Positions 51,493 through 60,113 of a DNA stretch of 64,000 bases are shown in pieces. The stretch comes from Candidatus Bathyarchaeota archaeon (GTDB lineage Archaea > Thermoproteota > Bathyarchaeia > Bathyarchaeales > Bathycorpusculaceae), in NCBI GenBank assembly GCA_026014735.1, contig JAOZHT010000001.1, forward strand, positions 682,001 through 746,000. The letters are read 5' to 3'. Under the pieces are notes generated by a model. The model saw nothing but the letters and a program-made list of their open reading frames with translations, had not been told where the DNA came from and did not search any database. The translations under genes and the position numbers were made by a program. The stretch's first letter is position 1; each line of letters starts with the position of its first letter.

Positions 51493-53220
51493 GTGAATTA
51501 TCAGTATGATGTTGTAGTTGTCGGCGGCGGCATCTCAGGGTTATATGCTGCCTACACCGCTGCACAGGGCGGCTTGCGGGTTGCCGTAGTAAGCAAGGTA
51601 CACGTCGCCCGTTCGCATTCGGTGGCGGCGCAGGGAGGCATAGCAGCGAGCCTTGGCAACGAGGAAATGGACCGCTGGGAATGGCACTTCTATGACACCG
51701 TAAAAGGCAGCGATTTCCTAGCCGACCAAGACGCCGCTGAAGTCCTCGCAAAAGAAGCGCCCGCGGCGGTTTATGCGCTTGAGCATCTGGGTGTGCCCTT
51801 TAGCCGTGACGGCGCAGGCAAAATCGATCAGCGCCGCTTCGGCGGACACACCAAAAACTTCGGCGAAGCCCCCATCCAGCGTGCCTGCTACGTTTCCGAC
51901 CGCACTGGCAGAGCCATCATGGATACCCTCTACGACCACTGCCTCCAAGCCAACGTCGTCTTCCACAACGAAGTCTACATTCACCAGCTGCTCTTTTCCC
52001 CTGACAGCTGCTGCGGCGCCGCCGGCTACGACCTGCAAACCACCACAACCCAGGTGTTCCATGCTAAGGCCGTTGTGTTGGCGACGGGCGGCTGCGGAAA
52101 AATCTACCAAACCACCAGCAACGGCTTCGCATCCACCGGCGACGGCTTGGCTTTGGCGCTTGATGCGCATGTGCCGCTCCAGGATATGGAGTTTATGCAG
52201 TTTCACCCCACCGGCATCTATGGCTTAGGCATCCTGATCAGTGAGGCAGCAAGGGCGGAAGGCGGGGTACTCCGCAATAGGCTGGGCGAGCGCTTCATGG
52301 AGCGGTATGCGCCGACGCTTCTGGATTTGGCTCCCCGAGACATCGTTTCACGCGCCATTCTCTGTGAAGTCGCTGAGGGCAGAGGCATAGACGGCAAAGA
52401 CTACGTGTATTTGGATCTGCGGGGTATAGGCAAAGAACGCCTATCCCTTAAGTTGCCTGAAATACTCAGTTTCGTAAAAACCTATTTAGGCATTGACGCC
52501 GCTGAGGCTCCGATACCGGTTGCGCCGACCTGCCATTACATGATGGGCGGCATCCCAACTGACACATATGGGCATGTGCTGATGGATAGTTCAGGCAAAA
52601 TCCTGCCGAGCCTTTATGCAGTGGGCGAATGCGGCTGCGTAAGCGTGCATGGCGCTAACCGGTTAGGCTGCAACTCACTCATCGACCTAGTTGTGTTCGG
52701 TAACCGGGCGGGGCAGGCGCTCATAGAGGACCTTAAAGGCAAAGCGTTTGCGCCGCTTCCCTATCAGGCAGAAAATGTTGTGGCTGACCGAATCAGCGGT
52801 CTTCTTGATGCCCAGGGTTTTGAGCGGGTTTCGATCCTTCGGGAAAGCATGCAGAAACTCATGACTGCAAACGTTAGCGTTTTTAGGGACAAACAAGGCC
52901 TCATAGCGGCGCTAAAGAAGATTCGCCAGCTAAAGAAGCGCAGTTTACACGTTGGCTTAACCGATAAGGGCACCGTTTTTAACTACGAGCTAGCAGAGGC
53001 TTTAGAGTTCAGTAACATGCTGAGGGTTGCCGAATGCATCGTTGCCTGCGCGATTTCCCGCACCGAAAGCCGCGGAGCACATTTCCGAAGCGACTACCCC
53101 AAACGCAACGACAATGAATGGCTCATGCATACCCTAATCGGCGAAACCGCCTCGGGGCTCATGGTAAACTACAAGCCCGTTTCCATCACGCAGTTTACGC
53201 CCCAACCCAGGAGGTACTAA
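51493..53220 (+). CDS. Fumarate reductase / succinate dehydrogenase flavoprotein subunit
   Basis: 575 residues. VVVGGGISGLYAA binds the FAD ADP moiety. RSHSVAAQGGIAA has the His (about 43) that carries covalent FAD. Active-site blocks are FHPTGIYG near 237, LRNRLGERFMERYAP near 288, TCHYMMGG near 348 and GANRLGCNSL near 388. About 575 residues is the length of SdhA/FrdA. A GGAGG lies eight bases before GTG 51493. It is followed by the Fe-S subunit and aspartase genes. No membrane-anchor subunit is encoded here, so the enzyme may be soluble or use an unlinked anchor. Confidence 0.92.
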   Translation: MNYQYDVVVVGGGISGLYAAYTAAQGGLRVAVVSKVHVARSHSVAAQGGIAASLGNEEMDRWEWHFYDTVKGSDFLADQDAAEVLAKEAPAAVYALEHLGVPFSRDGAGKIDQRRFGGHTKNFGEAPIQRACYVSDRTGRAIMDTLYDHCLQANVVFHNEVYIHQLLFSPDSCCGAAGYDLQTTTTQVFHAKAVVLATGGCGKIYQTTSNGFASTGDGLALALDAHVPLQDMEFMQFHPTGIYGLGILISEAARAEGGVLRNRLGERFMERYAPTLLDLAPRDIVSRAILCEVAEGRGIDGKDYVYLDLRGIGKERLSLKLPEILSFVKTYLGIDAAEAPIPVAPTCHYMMGGIPTDTYGHVLMDSSGKILPSLYAVGECGCVSVHGANRLGCNSLIDLVVFGNRAGQALIEDLKGKAFAPLPYQAENVVADRISGLLDAQGFERVSILRESMQKLMTANVSVFRDKQGLIAALKKIRQLKKRSLHVGLTDKGTVFNYELAEALEFSNMLRVAECIVACAISRTESRGAHFRSDYPKRNDNEWLMHTLIGETASGLMVNYKPVSITQFTPQPRRY

Positions 53221-53221
53221 A

Positions 53222-53956
53222 GTGGAAATAACCCTTAAAATCCGCCGCTTCAACCCCCAAACCGACAGCCACCCCCACTACGACAGCTTCCAAATATCGG
53301 CGGAGCCCACTGAGCGGCTGCTGGATTGCCTAAACCGCATCCGCCAAACCCAAGATAGCACCCTGGCGTTTCGCATGTCCTGTGCCCATGGCGTCTGCGG
53401 CAGCGACGGCTTAACCGTTAACGGGCAAGCGGTGCTGGCATGCCAAAAACTCGTCAGGGACTTCGATTACAGCAAAGAAATCCTCATCGAGCCGCTGCGT
53501 TACTTTGAGGTTGTTAAGGATTTAGTGGTTGACCTTGACCCCTTCTTTGAACGCATCAAATCCATCGCGCCTACTCCGCTACATGGCTCCGAGCCCATTT
53601 TCCCCGCCGCTGAGAGGCTCCAAAGCGTCGAGGAACGCAGCCGATACGACGATGCCCTCAAATGTATCCTCTGCGGCTGCTGCTACAGCGCCTGTCCCGT
53701 GCTGACTGAGCAGGATGAGGAGTTTTTGGGTCCGGCGGCTGTGCTGCGAGCGCAACGCTACATCTACGACACACGCACCGCCGACGCCTCGGAGCGCTTG
53801 GCGATACTGCAGAGGCCTCATGGCATTTGGGGCTGCAAAAGCTACTATATGTGCACGCTTGTTTGTCCAAAGAACATTAAAGTAACTGCCTCCATAGTTA
53901 GAACCAAAAAGAAAATAATAGCTAACAAACAAGCCAGTGAGACGAAAGAGCCATGA
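53222..53956 (+). CDS. Fumarate reductase / succinate dehydrogenase iron-sulfur subunit
   Basis: 244 residues from GTG with GGAGG ten bases before. Cysteines 54 and 59, an Asp at 62 (as in E. coli SdhB) and C74 hold the 2Fe-2S cluster. CILCGCCYSACP (148-159) and the later CKSYYMCTLVCPK carry the 4Fe-4S and third cluster. It passes electrons between the donor and the flavoprotein. There are no CCG domains of the methanogen thiol:fumarate reductase kind. It overlaps the aspartase start by four bases (ATGA). Confidence 0.92.
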   Translation: MEITLKIRRFNPQTDSHPHYDSFQISAEPTERLLDCLNRIRQTQDSTLAFRMSCAHGVCGSDGLTVNGQAVLACQKLVRDFDYSKEILIEPLRYFEVVKDLVVDLDPFFERIKSIAPTPLHGSEPIFPAAERLQSVEERSRYDDALKCILCGCCYSACPVLTEQDEEFLGPAAVLRAQRYIYDTRTADASERLAILQRPHGIWGCKSYYMCTLVCPKNIKVTASIVRTKKKIIANKQASETKEP

Positions 53957-55338
53957 GTACACGCAGAGAAATCGACCCCTTAGGCGAGCGGTATATCCCC
54001 AAAGACGCCTACTACGGAATACAGACGCTTCGGGCAACAGAGAATTTCCCCGTCAGCGGCGTCAAAGCACCCCTCCAAATCATCAAAGCCTATGTTCTCA
54101 TAAAGAAAGCTGCTGCCACAGCCAACATGCAGGTAGGCTGGCTGGATAAGAAAATCGGCGGCGCAATCGTGGCGGCCTGCGACGAGGTTCTTGAAGGCAA
54201 ACTCATCGACCAATTCGTCATCGACGTGTTCCAGGCGGGCGCAGGCACCAGCTTCAACATGAACACAAACGAAGTCCTAGCCAACCGTGCCTTGGAAATT
54301 TTGGGCAAGCCGCGGGGCGACTACAAAAGCGTAAGCCCCAACGACCACGTGAACATGGCGCAGTCAACCAACGACACCTACCCCACCGCCCTGCATGTTT
54401 CAGTGCTTCTTGCACTTCAGCCGCTGCTCTCCGCACTCGACGAGCTTTCAGACGCCTTTTTTGAGCTGGGCGAAAAATACGCTCATGTCCTCAAATCGGG
54501 CAGGACACACCTTCAGGATGCCGTTCCGGTTACGGTTGGGCAGGAGTTTAGCGCTTACGGCGCAAGCATTCATCACGCCGCCGCTGAACTACGCAAGAGG
54601 CAAGAAAATCTCTATGCGGTTGCTTTGGGCGCTACGGCAACGGGGACGGGAGCTAACAGCCACCCTGACTATGAGGAGCTTGCAGTAGCGGAGCTAGCGA
54701 AGCTTTCGGGTTTTCCTCTGCATCTGGCATGCAACAGCTTTGAGGCGCTGCAGAGCCATCGGAGGGCACAGACGGTTTCCAGCGGATTAAAAGAGCTTGC
54801 GCTCGAGCTTATCCGCATCGCTAATGATTTGCGGCTGCTTGCCTCTGGCCCCACAACGGGGCTGGCTGAAATCGTGTTGCCGCCCGTGCAGCCCGGCTCG
54901 TCGATTATGCCCGGCAAAGTTAACCCCGTTATGGCGGAATGCCTCGACATGGTCGCTTACCAGGTGGTCGGCTGCGACGCCGCGGTGGGTTTAGCAGTGC
55001 AGGCTGGGCAACTGGACCTAAACGTGATGACGCCCGCCATAGCTTACAACATGCTCTTCTCAATCCAAATCCTGAGCAATTACCTGCCTGTCTTCACCGA
55101 GAAATGCGTCAAGGGCATAACGGTGGATGAGAAACGCTGCGAAATGTATCTGGAGAAGAATCCGTCTCTTGCGACGCTTCTGGCGCCTAAAATCGGGTAT
55201 CTGGAAGCCGCCAAAGTCGCCAAGCAGGCGCAGGCAGAGAACCGCACCGTCAAGGAGGTCGCGCTTGAAAGGGGCTTGCTTAGCAGGGAGGAGCTGGAGA
55301 GGATTTTCAGCCGCAGAAACCTCCTAAACGAGCCCTAG
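53953..55338 (+). CDS. aspA: Aspartate ammonia-lyase (aspartase)
   Basis: 461 residues. The superfamily signature GSSIMPGKVNP is near residue 316. REIDPLGERYIPKDAYYGIQ and TLRATENFPVSG at the start, VEVALERGLLSREELERIFS-type ending (VALERGLLSREELERI) and GITVDEKRCEMYLEKN point to aspartase rather than fumarase C, which lacks these ends. It converts aspartate to fumarate and ammonia. Encoded in one operon with FrdA and FrdB, it would feed fumarate to them. Fumarase activity remains a weaker alternative. Confidence 0.85.
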   Translation: MSTRREIDPLGERYIPKDAYYGIQTLRATENFPVSGVKAPLQIIKAYVLIKKAAATANMQVGWLDKKIGGAIVAACDEVLEGKLIDQFVIDVFQAGAGTSFNMNTNEVLANRALEILGKPRGDYKSVSPNDHVNMAQSTNDTYPTALHVSVLLALQPLLSALDELSDAFFELGEKYAHVLKSGRTHLQDAVPVTVGQEFSAYGASIHHAAAELRKRQENLYAVALGATATGTGANSHPDYEELAVAELAKLSGFPLHLACNSFEALQSHRRAQTVSSGLKELALELIRIANDLRLLASGPTTGLAEIVLPPVQPGSSIMPGKVNPVMAECLDMVAYQVVGCDAAVGLAVQAGQLDLNVMTPAIAYNMLFSIQILSNYLPVFTEKCVKGITVDEKRCEMYLEKNPSLATLLAPKIGYLEAAKVAKQAQAENRTVKEVALERGLLSREELERIFSRRNLLNEP

Positions 55339-55484
55339 GCTACTGTGCCTATTTCTTTTTTGTTCTGTTTGAGTACAAGCAGCCACAACCAGAAAGCAGA
55401 TGCCGCCGCAGCCCAAACAGAAAAGCTGCCGCCCACAAACCCCGCAGGTAGTTGTTGTGTAAAGGCAGATTGCCACAGCAACAA
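55335..55484 (-). CDS. Candidate small membrane protein (49 aa)
   Basis: Read from the minus strand: TTG at 55484, directly after an in-frame TAG. A hydrophobic helix (FSVWAAAASAFWLWLLVL) precedes a basic tail ending NKKEIGTVA. The stop interlocks with that of aspA (CTAG at 55335-55338). A TATA-like AAAATATAGG lies about 45 bases upstream. The start overlaps the arm of the hairpin element at 55446-55496, which could regulate it or argue against it. Confidence 0.38.
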   Translation of the reverse strand: MLLWQSAFTQQLPAGFVGGSFSVWAAAASAFWLWLLVLKQNKKEIGTVA

Positions 55485-55496
55485 CTATAGAAAAAG
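55446..55496 (+). repeat. Hairpin element, copy 2
   Basis: TAGTTGTTG (55449-55457) pairs with CAACAACTA (55479-55487) and encloses TAAAGGC-AGATT-GCC, followed by TAGAAAAAG. It is related to the minus-strand element at 3185-3236: AAAGGCAG and the stem/tail are shared. It lies 3' of aspA and about 100 bases before polB. Confidence 0.45.
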
Positions 55497-55591
55497 AACC
55501 GTCAATCCCGATTTCACCCTATATTTTTTGTCGCGTCCTTTCCTATGGGTTTAAAGGACAGTTGTTCTTTGATAATTTTGGCGAATGCTCT

Positions 55592-57970
55592 GTGAAATTG
55601 GCGTTTTGGCTTCTTGACATCAACCCCAAGGTGGACAAGGATGCAGTGGAGCTTTGGCTTTGGGGCATCACCGACTCAGGCGAGCGCATATTGGTAGTTG
55701 AACGCAACTTTTCTGCCTACTTCTACGCGGTCGTCGCCGAGAACGCGGATGCCCAGCGGGCGGCGGATGAGATCATGCGAATCCAAGGCGAGGCAGTTGC
55801 CAAAACCGAGGTGGTCAACCGCCGCTTCTTCGGCAAACCCGTGGAGGCCATAAAAGTCAGCCTCAAAGACGCCACCGCAGCAGGCAAAATCGCTAGGCAG
55901 CTCCGCCAAATCGAGGGAGTAGCAGACTGCCTTGAAGATGACATACGCGCCGCCATGCGTTACCTCATCGACTGCAATGTGGTGCCCTGCAGCTGGGTCG
56001 AACTCGACGCCTCCCAAGCAGAGAACACCTGCGGCGCTCGGGTTTCCAAGGTTTATGTTGCCCATTCGCTGCCCCGCCAACTCGACCGAGCCGATGTGCC
56101 GCCCCTTCGGGTTCTGGGTTTTAGCTTGATCTGCTACAGCCGCGAGGGCTCCCCAAGACCCGACCGCAACCCCATCCTTTTGCTCTCCACAGATGCAGGC
56201 AACGGCGAAACCCGCCAGTTCATCGTGGGTGAGGACCGAAACGACCGGCCAGTCCTCGAAGAATTCATCGGGTACATCGCCGGCTTTGACCCCGACGTCA
56301 TCGCCAGCTACGGCGGCAACGCCGTGGATTGGGCCTATCTGCGGGGCAGAGCCAAAAAACATGGCTTAAAACTCAGCTTTGACCGCGCCGGCGTCGAACC
56401 CCACAGTAGCCTCTACGGGCACGTCTCCACGACGGGTGTAGTGAATGTGGATTTAGCGGATTTCATGGATGTTTTTCCCCAAGTTAAGGTTAAGACGCTC
56501 TACAACCTAGCTGACCACTTAGGCGTACTCAAAGACAGCGGCGCTTTGGTGGAGGATGTGGAGTACGCTGATTACTGGGATAGCCCAGCAAGCCGAGGCG
56601 ATTTGGTAAGGTTTGGGCTGGATAACGCACGCAAAGTCGCCGCTTTGGCGGGGCTGCTTTTGGGCTTTGCTATGCAGCTCTCAAACCTGACCAGTCTGCC
56701 GCTGGATCATGTGATGACGGCGGCGCCGGGTTTCCGCATAGAATGGTACCTCATAGGGCGCGCCCAGAAAATTGGCGAGTTGGTTCCCAAGAGGCTTGAG
56801 CAGCCATATGTGCCCTACACCGGCGGCCTGGTGCTTTCGCCCAAACCTGGCTTGCACGAGAACATCGCGGTTTTAGACTTCAAATCCATGTACCCCAACA
56901 TCATGATAACCTACAACCTTTCCCCCGACACCTACATCGCCCCCGAGCAGCCTGAGCCGCCGGAGGATGTCTATGTGGCTCCTGAAGTGGGATACCGCTT
57001 CCGCCGCTCACCGCCCGGATTCTACAAGGAAGCCCTCAGCCACCTCATCATGGTCCGAGGCGAGATACGGCAGAGAATGCGCCAGCTCAATGGGCAAACA
57101 GTGGAGTACCGCATTTTGGATGCACGCCAGAAAGCCGTTAAAATCATCACAAACGCAGCCTACGGCTATGCGGGGTGGGTGGGGGCACGCTGGTACATTA
57201 AGCCGGTAGCGGAGGCCGCGTCGGCTTGGGGCAGGCACATTGTTTTGGCTGCTTCGCAGATGGCAAAGCAGGCGGGTTTGGAGGTGGTGTACGGTGACAC
57301 AGACAGCTTATTTGTCAGCTACGATCAGGCTAAGGCTATGCAGCTACGAGCAGACATTGAGCATCAGCAGAAGCTGGAAGTGGAAATCGGCGAGGTTTAC
57401 CAGCGTATATTCTTCACTGAAGCCAAAAAACGCTATGCGGGTCTGCGCAGGGACGGCAGCCTAGACATCGTGGGTTTGGAGGTTATCCGCGGGGACTGGG
57501 CGGAAGTCGCAAAAACCGTGCAGGAGCATGTGCTTGAAATCATCCTGCGCGAGCAGTCACCCTCCAAAGCGGCGCAGTACGTGCGAGACGTCGTTGCTGA
57601 TTTGCGCAAAAGAAAAGTGCCCCTCCATGACCTGATTATCTGGAAAACCCTCACCAAGCCCCCCGAGCAGTACGCCATAAAAGCGCCCCATGTGGAAGCG
57701 GCAAAGATGCTAAAGCAGCAGGGCTGGCGGCTAACGGGCGGCGACAAAGTCGGCTACGTGGTTCTGTCGGGGAAGGGGCGCCTCTACAGCCGCGTGAAAC
57801 CCTACGTGTTCGCTAAACCCGCCGAAGTCGACGTCGAATATTATGTGACTCATCAGGTGCTTCCTGCGGCAACAAGGATTCTGGGTATGTTTAATGTGAC
57901 AGAAAAGGAATTGCTCAAAAAAGAAGCAAAAGAAAGTGAAGAAATCCGCAGCCTAATGGATTATGTTTAG
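55592..57970 (+). CDS. Family B DNA polymerase with degenerate 3'-5' exonuclease site
   Basis: 792 residues from GTG 55592, chosen because TTTAAAGGA lies about 40 bases upstream. Polymerase motifs are intact: YTGG near 409, motif A DFKSMYPNIM near 429, motif B KIITNAAYGYAG near 516, motif C YGDTDS near 567 and KKRY near 612. The exonuclease site is not: the Exo I FDIE is FSLI (near 174), and Exo III YxxxD is FGLDN (near 341). Only the Exo II Asp in GGNAVDWAYL remains. It can probably extend DNA but not proofread. Its TAG interlocks with the stop of dnaG. Confidence 0.93.
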   Translation: MKLAFWLLDINPKVDKDAVELWLWGITDSGERILVVERNFSAYFYAVVAENADAQRAADEIMRIQGEAVAKTEVVNRRFFGKPVEAIKVSLKDATAAGKIARQLRQIEGVADCLEDDIRAAMRYLIDCNVVPCSWVELDASQAENTCGARVSKVYVAHSLPRQLDRADVPPLRVLGFSLICYSREGSPRPDRNPILLLSTDAGNGETRQFIVGEDRNDRPVLEEFIGYIAGFDPDVIASYGGNAVDWAYLRGRAKKHGLKLSFDRAGVEPHSSLYGHVSTTGVVNVDLADFMDVFPQVKVKTLYNLADHLGVLKDSGALVEDVEYADYWDSPASRGDLVRFGLDNARKVAALAGLLLGFAMQLSNLTSLPLDHVMTAAPGFRIEWYLIGRAQKIGELVPKRLEQPYVPYTGGLVLSPKPGLHENIAVLDFKSMYPNIMITYNLSPDTYIAPEQPEPPEDVYVAPEVGYRFRRSPPGFYKEALSHLIMVRGEIRQRMRQLNGQTVEYRILDARQKAVKIITNAAYGYAGWVGARWYIKPVAEAASAWGRHIVLAASQMAKQAGLEVVYGDTDSLFVSYDQAKAMQLRADIEHQQKLEVEIGEVYQRIFFTEAKKRYAGLRRDGSLDIVGLEVIRGDWAEVAKTVQEHVLEIILREQSPSKAAQYVRDVVADLRKRKVPLHDLIIWKTLTKPPEQYAIKAPHVEAAKMLKQQGWRLTGGDKVGYVVLSGKGRLYSRVKPYVFAKPAEVDVEYYVTHQVLPAATRILGMFNVTEKELLKKEAKESEEIRSLMDYV

Positions 57971-59181
57971 GCAGACGGCATAAAGCTCTGGAAGGTAACC
58001 AGTTCCACGTTGAGTGCGGGTTTAACGGCTTCGCTTATGCGTTGGGCCACGATGCGCTTGATGTTTTTGTCGCCTGCGATGTCAACTATGCGCTGTGTAA
58101 TGATGCCGTCGAATACCACGGTGTCCACGCCGCCGACCTGCTGAAGCTTCTCGGCAAGCTGACTGACTGGCAACCGCTCGATAAGCTCAAGTTTATCGTT
58201 TAGCAGAACCGCTTCAAGGGTGCCGACGAGGGCTTTAGCCGCTTGGACTATTGTATCTGGAACTTCAACCTTGGGGCGCTCGGGCACAACTGGTTTTTTG
58301 GGTACAGGCGCCGGTGCAGGTTGGGGCGCTGGTTGCTGCTGTTGAGGTCTACCCCCGCCTTCTTTAAGTTCTGAGACGGGCACGCGTCCCTCAAGAGCCT
58401 CAGTGATTTCTTTGCAGTTGCATTCCTCGATTTCTTTGCCCCTTGGTGCGCGGCCGATGAATTTGACGTTGGTGACCTGCAGAAGCTCTTTCTGGATTAG
58501 GTCGCCGCCTCGGTCGCCGTCAAGCAGGGCGGTTGCGTTGCGTTCTTTGGTGATTTTGCGGATTGAATCAGGCACCTTGGCGCCTTCCAGCGCGACGGTG
58601 TTGAATATGCCGCAGCGCATCAAGTTGATGACGTCTGCTCTGCCCTCGACCACGATGATGTCTTTGGAGCCTTCAAGTCCGGGTCCCGCTGGGAGATCTT
58701 CGGGGCCGTATTTCTCGACTTTACCGACCTTCATGGTGTCGCTGATTTCCTTGTAGACCTCATCTACGCTGGGCATGGATTCGATGTTCCATCGGTGCAG
58801 GATTTCTTTGGCTCTGTCGATGATGATTTTTCGGCGGGCTTCACGGATGTCTTCTATTCTTTCAAGTGTGACTCTGGCGCCGCAGGGGCCGACGCGGTTT
58901 ATGCTCTCGACGCTTGCCGCGATTAGCGCGGTTGAGACTCGATCGAGGCTGGTGGGGATGGTTATGGCGCCGTTGGTGCGGTCGTTTTTAGAATGCAGAT
59001 CGATTTCTATTCTGCCGATTCGACCGGTTTTTTGCAGTTCTCGCAGGTCCAGTTCGGGACCAAAAAGTCCCTCTGTTTGCCCAAAAACTGCGCCTATAAC
59101 ATCGGGTTTTTCAACGACTCCTTCAATTTCAAATTTAGCGTGTACAACGTACTTTATAGTAAAGGTTTGGGATGCTCCCGT
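57967..59181 (-). CDS. dnaG: DnaG-type primase (archaeal), no canonical start codon in frame
   Basis: About 404 residues. N-terminal block: TIKYVVHAKFEIEGVVEKPD, GAVFGQTEGLFGPELDL and LQKTGRIGRIEI, highly conserved in archaeal DnaG. The Toprim domain has IVVEGRADVINL near 177 and LLDGDRGGDLI near 223. A Pro/Gln-rich linker leads to a C-terminal helical domain. In frame, TAA at 59206-59208 is followed by no ATG, GTG or TTG until 58776, inside the protein. An AGGAG lies just before ACG 59181, the start used here. The archaeal protein associates with the exosome and synthesises RNA primers. Confidence 0.9.
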   Translation of the reverse strand, partial: TGASQTFTIKYVVHAKFEIEGVVEKPDVIGAVFGQTEGLFGPELDLRELQKTGRIGRIEIDLHSKNDRTNGAITIPTSLDRVSTALIAASVESINRVGPCGARVTLERIEDIREARRKIIIDRAKEILHRWNIESMPSVDEVYKEISDTMKVGKVEKYGPEDLPAGPGLEGSKDIIVVEGRADVINLMRCGIFNTVALEGAKVPDSIRKITKERNATALLDGDRGGDLIQKELLQVTNVKFIGRAPRGKEIEECNCKEITEALEGRVPVSELKEGGGRPQQQQPAPQPAPAPVPKKPVVPERPKVEVPDTIVQAAKALVGTLEAVLLNDKLELIERLPVSQLAEKLQQVGGVDTVVFDGIITQRIVDIAGDKNIKRIVAQRISEAVKPALNVELVTFQSFMPSA

Positions 59182-59709
59182 AAGTGTGCAACTCCTATTG
59201 TAAGTTTATTTTTTTGGTTATTTTGTAATCGCATAATGCGAGTGTTCTCGCAATGATGAGATTAAATTTTATTCTAATCATAAATTAGGGGACATGCCAT
59301 CTAATAATACTTGTGGTGCCCTGATACAGTACCTCACTGCAAAGCCGACACCATGATCGCGGAAGACCCATGAGCCTGCCCAAGCTTTGTTAACAGAAGA
59401 GTTTGGCAAAGCAGCCGTAACGGCGGCGGTAAACATGAAACCTTACAGGAAGAGAGGGAAGAGAGAGCAGCCGCACACCAAAACCTCCACTTTGCCAAAC
59501 AGCGCGGTTCACGCATAATCTATACCGTTCCGGAAAAAAATAAAAGGGTATGTGACTGCAGCTGCGAAGTCACAGAGAATTCGAGCAGAACACTCCACGC
59601 TCCCGCATTTAGCCCTGAAAGCGAGCAGTTGAACCTGCAACCTTCAATGAACAGCCTTTTAAGCAAGAAAAAACTATTGTACACAAATCCGATTAATTGA
59701 GGCATACAT
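59182..59709. other. Intergenic region with an 11-bp inverted repeat and possible small gene or RNA
   Basis: GTTTGGCAAAG (59401-59411) and CTTTGCCAAAC (59490-59500) are perfect complements 78 bases apart. A plus-strand frame between a TTG near 59387 and TAA at 59515-59517 would encode about 42 basic residues (contains NMKPYRKRGKREQ). The stretch could instead be a structured RNA. I could not match it to SRP RNA, RNase P RNA or tRNA. The rest is AT-rich promoter sequence for dnaG and aIF1A. Confidence 0.4.
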
Positions 59710-60015
59710 TTGGGCAAGAAAAAAGTGTTAAATGAAGGCGCAATCAGCGAGATGGTTTTTCCCTCACAGGGCGAAATTCTCGGCGTAGTGACAAAGCTGC
59801 TTGGATTCGACCGCATCATGGTGAAATGCCAAGACGGCGCAGAACGCCTCTGCCGTATCCGCGGAAAAATGAAGCGGCGCGTCTGGATACGCGAAGGCGA
59901 CATCGTAATTGTGTCTCCATGGGACTTCCAAACTGACACGCGAGGAGACGTTGTGTGGCGCTATACACATGCACAGGCAGAGAACCTGCGTAGAAAGGGG
60001 CTCTTAACCCTCTAA
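59710..60015 (+). CDS. Translation initiation factor aIF1A
   Basis: 101 residues of an S1/OB-fold factor. EGAISEMVFPSQGEILGVVT, LLGFDRIMVKCQDGAERLCR, IRGKMKRRVWIREGDIVIVS and PWDFQTD are the aIF1A landmarks. It binds the A-site of the small subunit during initiation. TTG start with GAGG nine bases upstream. It is monocistronic. Confidence 0.94.
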   Translation: MGKKKVLNEGAISEMVFPSQGEILGVVTKLLGFDRIMVKCQDGAERLCRIRGKMKRRVWIREGDIVIVSPWDFQTDTRGDVVWRYTHAQAENLRRKGLLTL

Positions 60016-60113
60016 CAAGCCGTTTTTCTATCGGCGGCAGTGGCTTGCCCCCTACATTAAGCCACATCTTTTTATTCTAAAAAAGCCGATACAAGTACCA
60101 GAGTGCACCCTAA

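Noticed and set aside
53953-55338. Fumarase class II instead of aspartase
   Set aside because: The N-terminal AYYGIQTLRATENF pattern and the C-terminal LERGLLSREELERIF block match aspartases better, though activity is not proven.
59400-59500. SRP or RNase P RNA, suggested by GGGAAG and AGCAGCC-like bits
   Set aside because: The conserved core motifs of both RNAs are not complete and the expected helices do not form.
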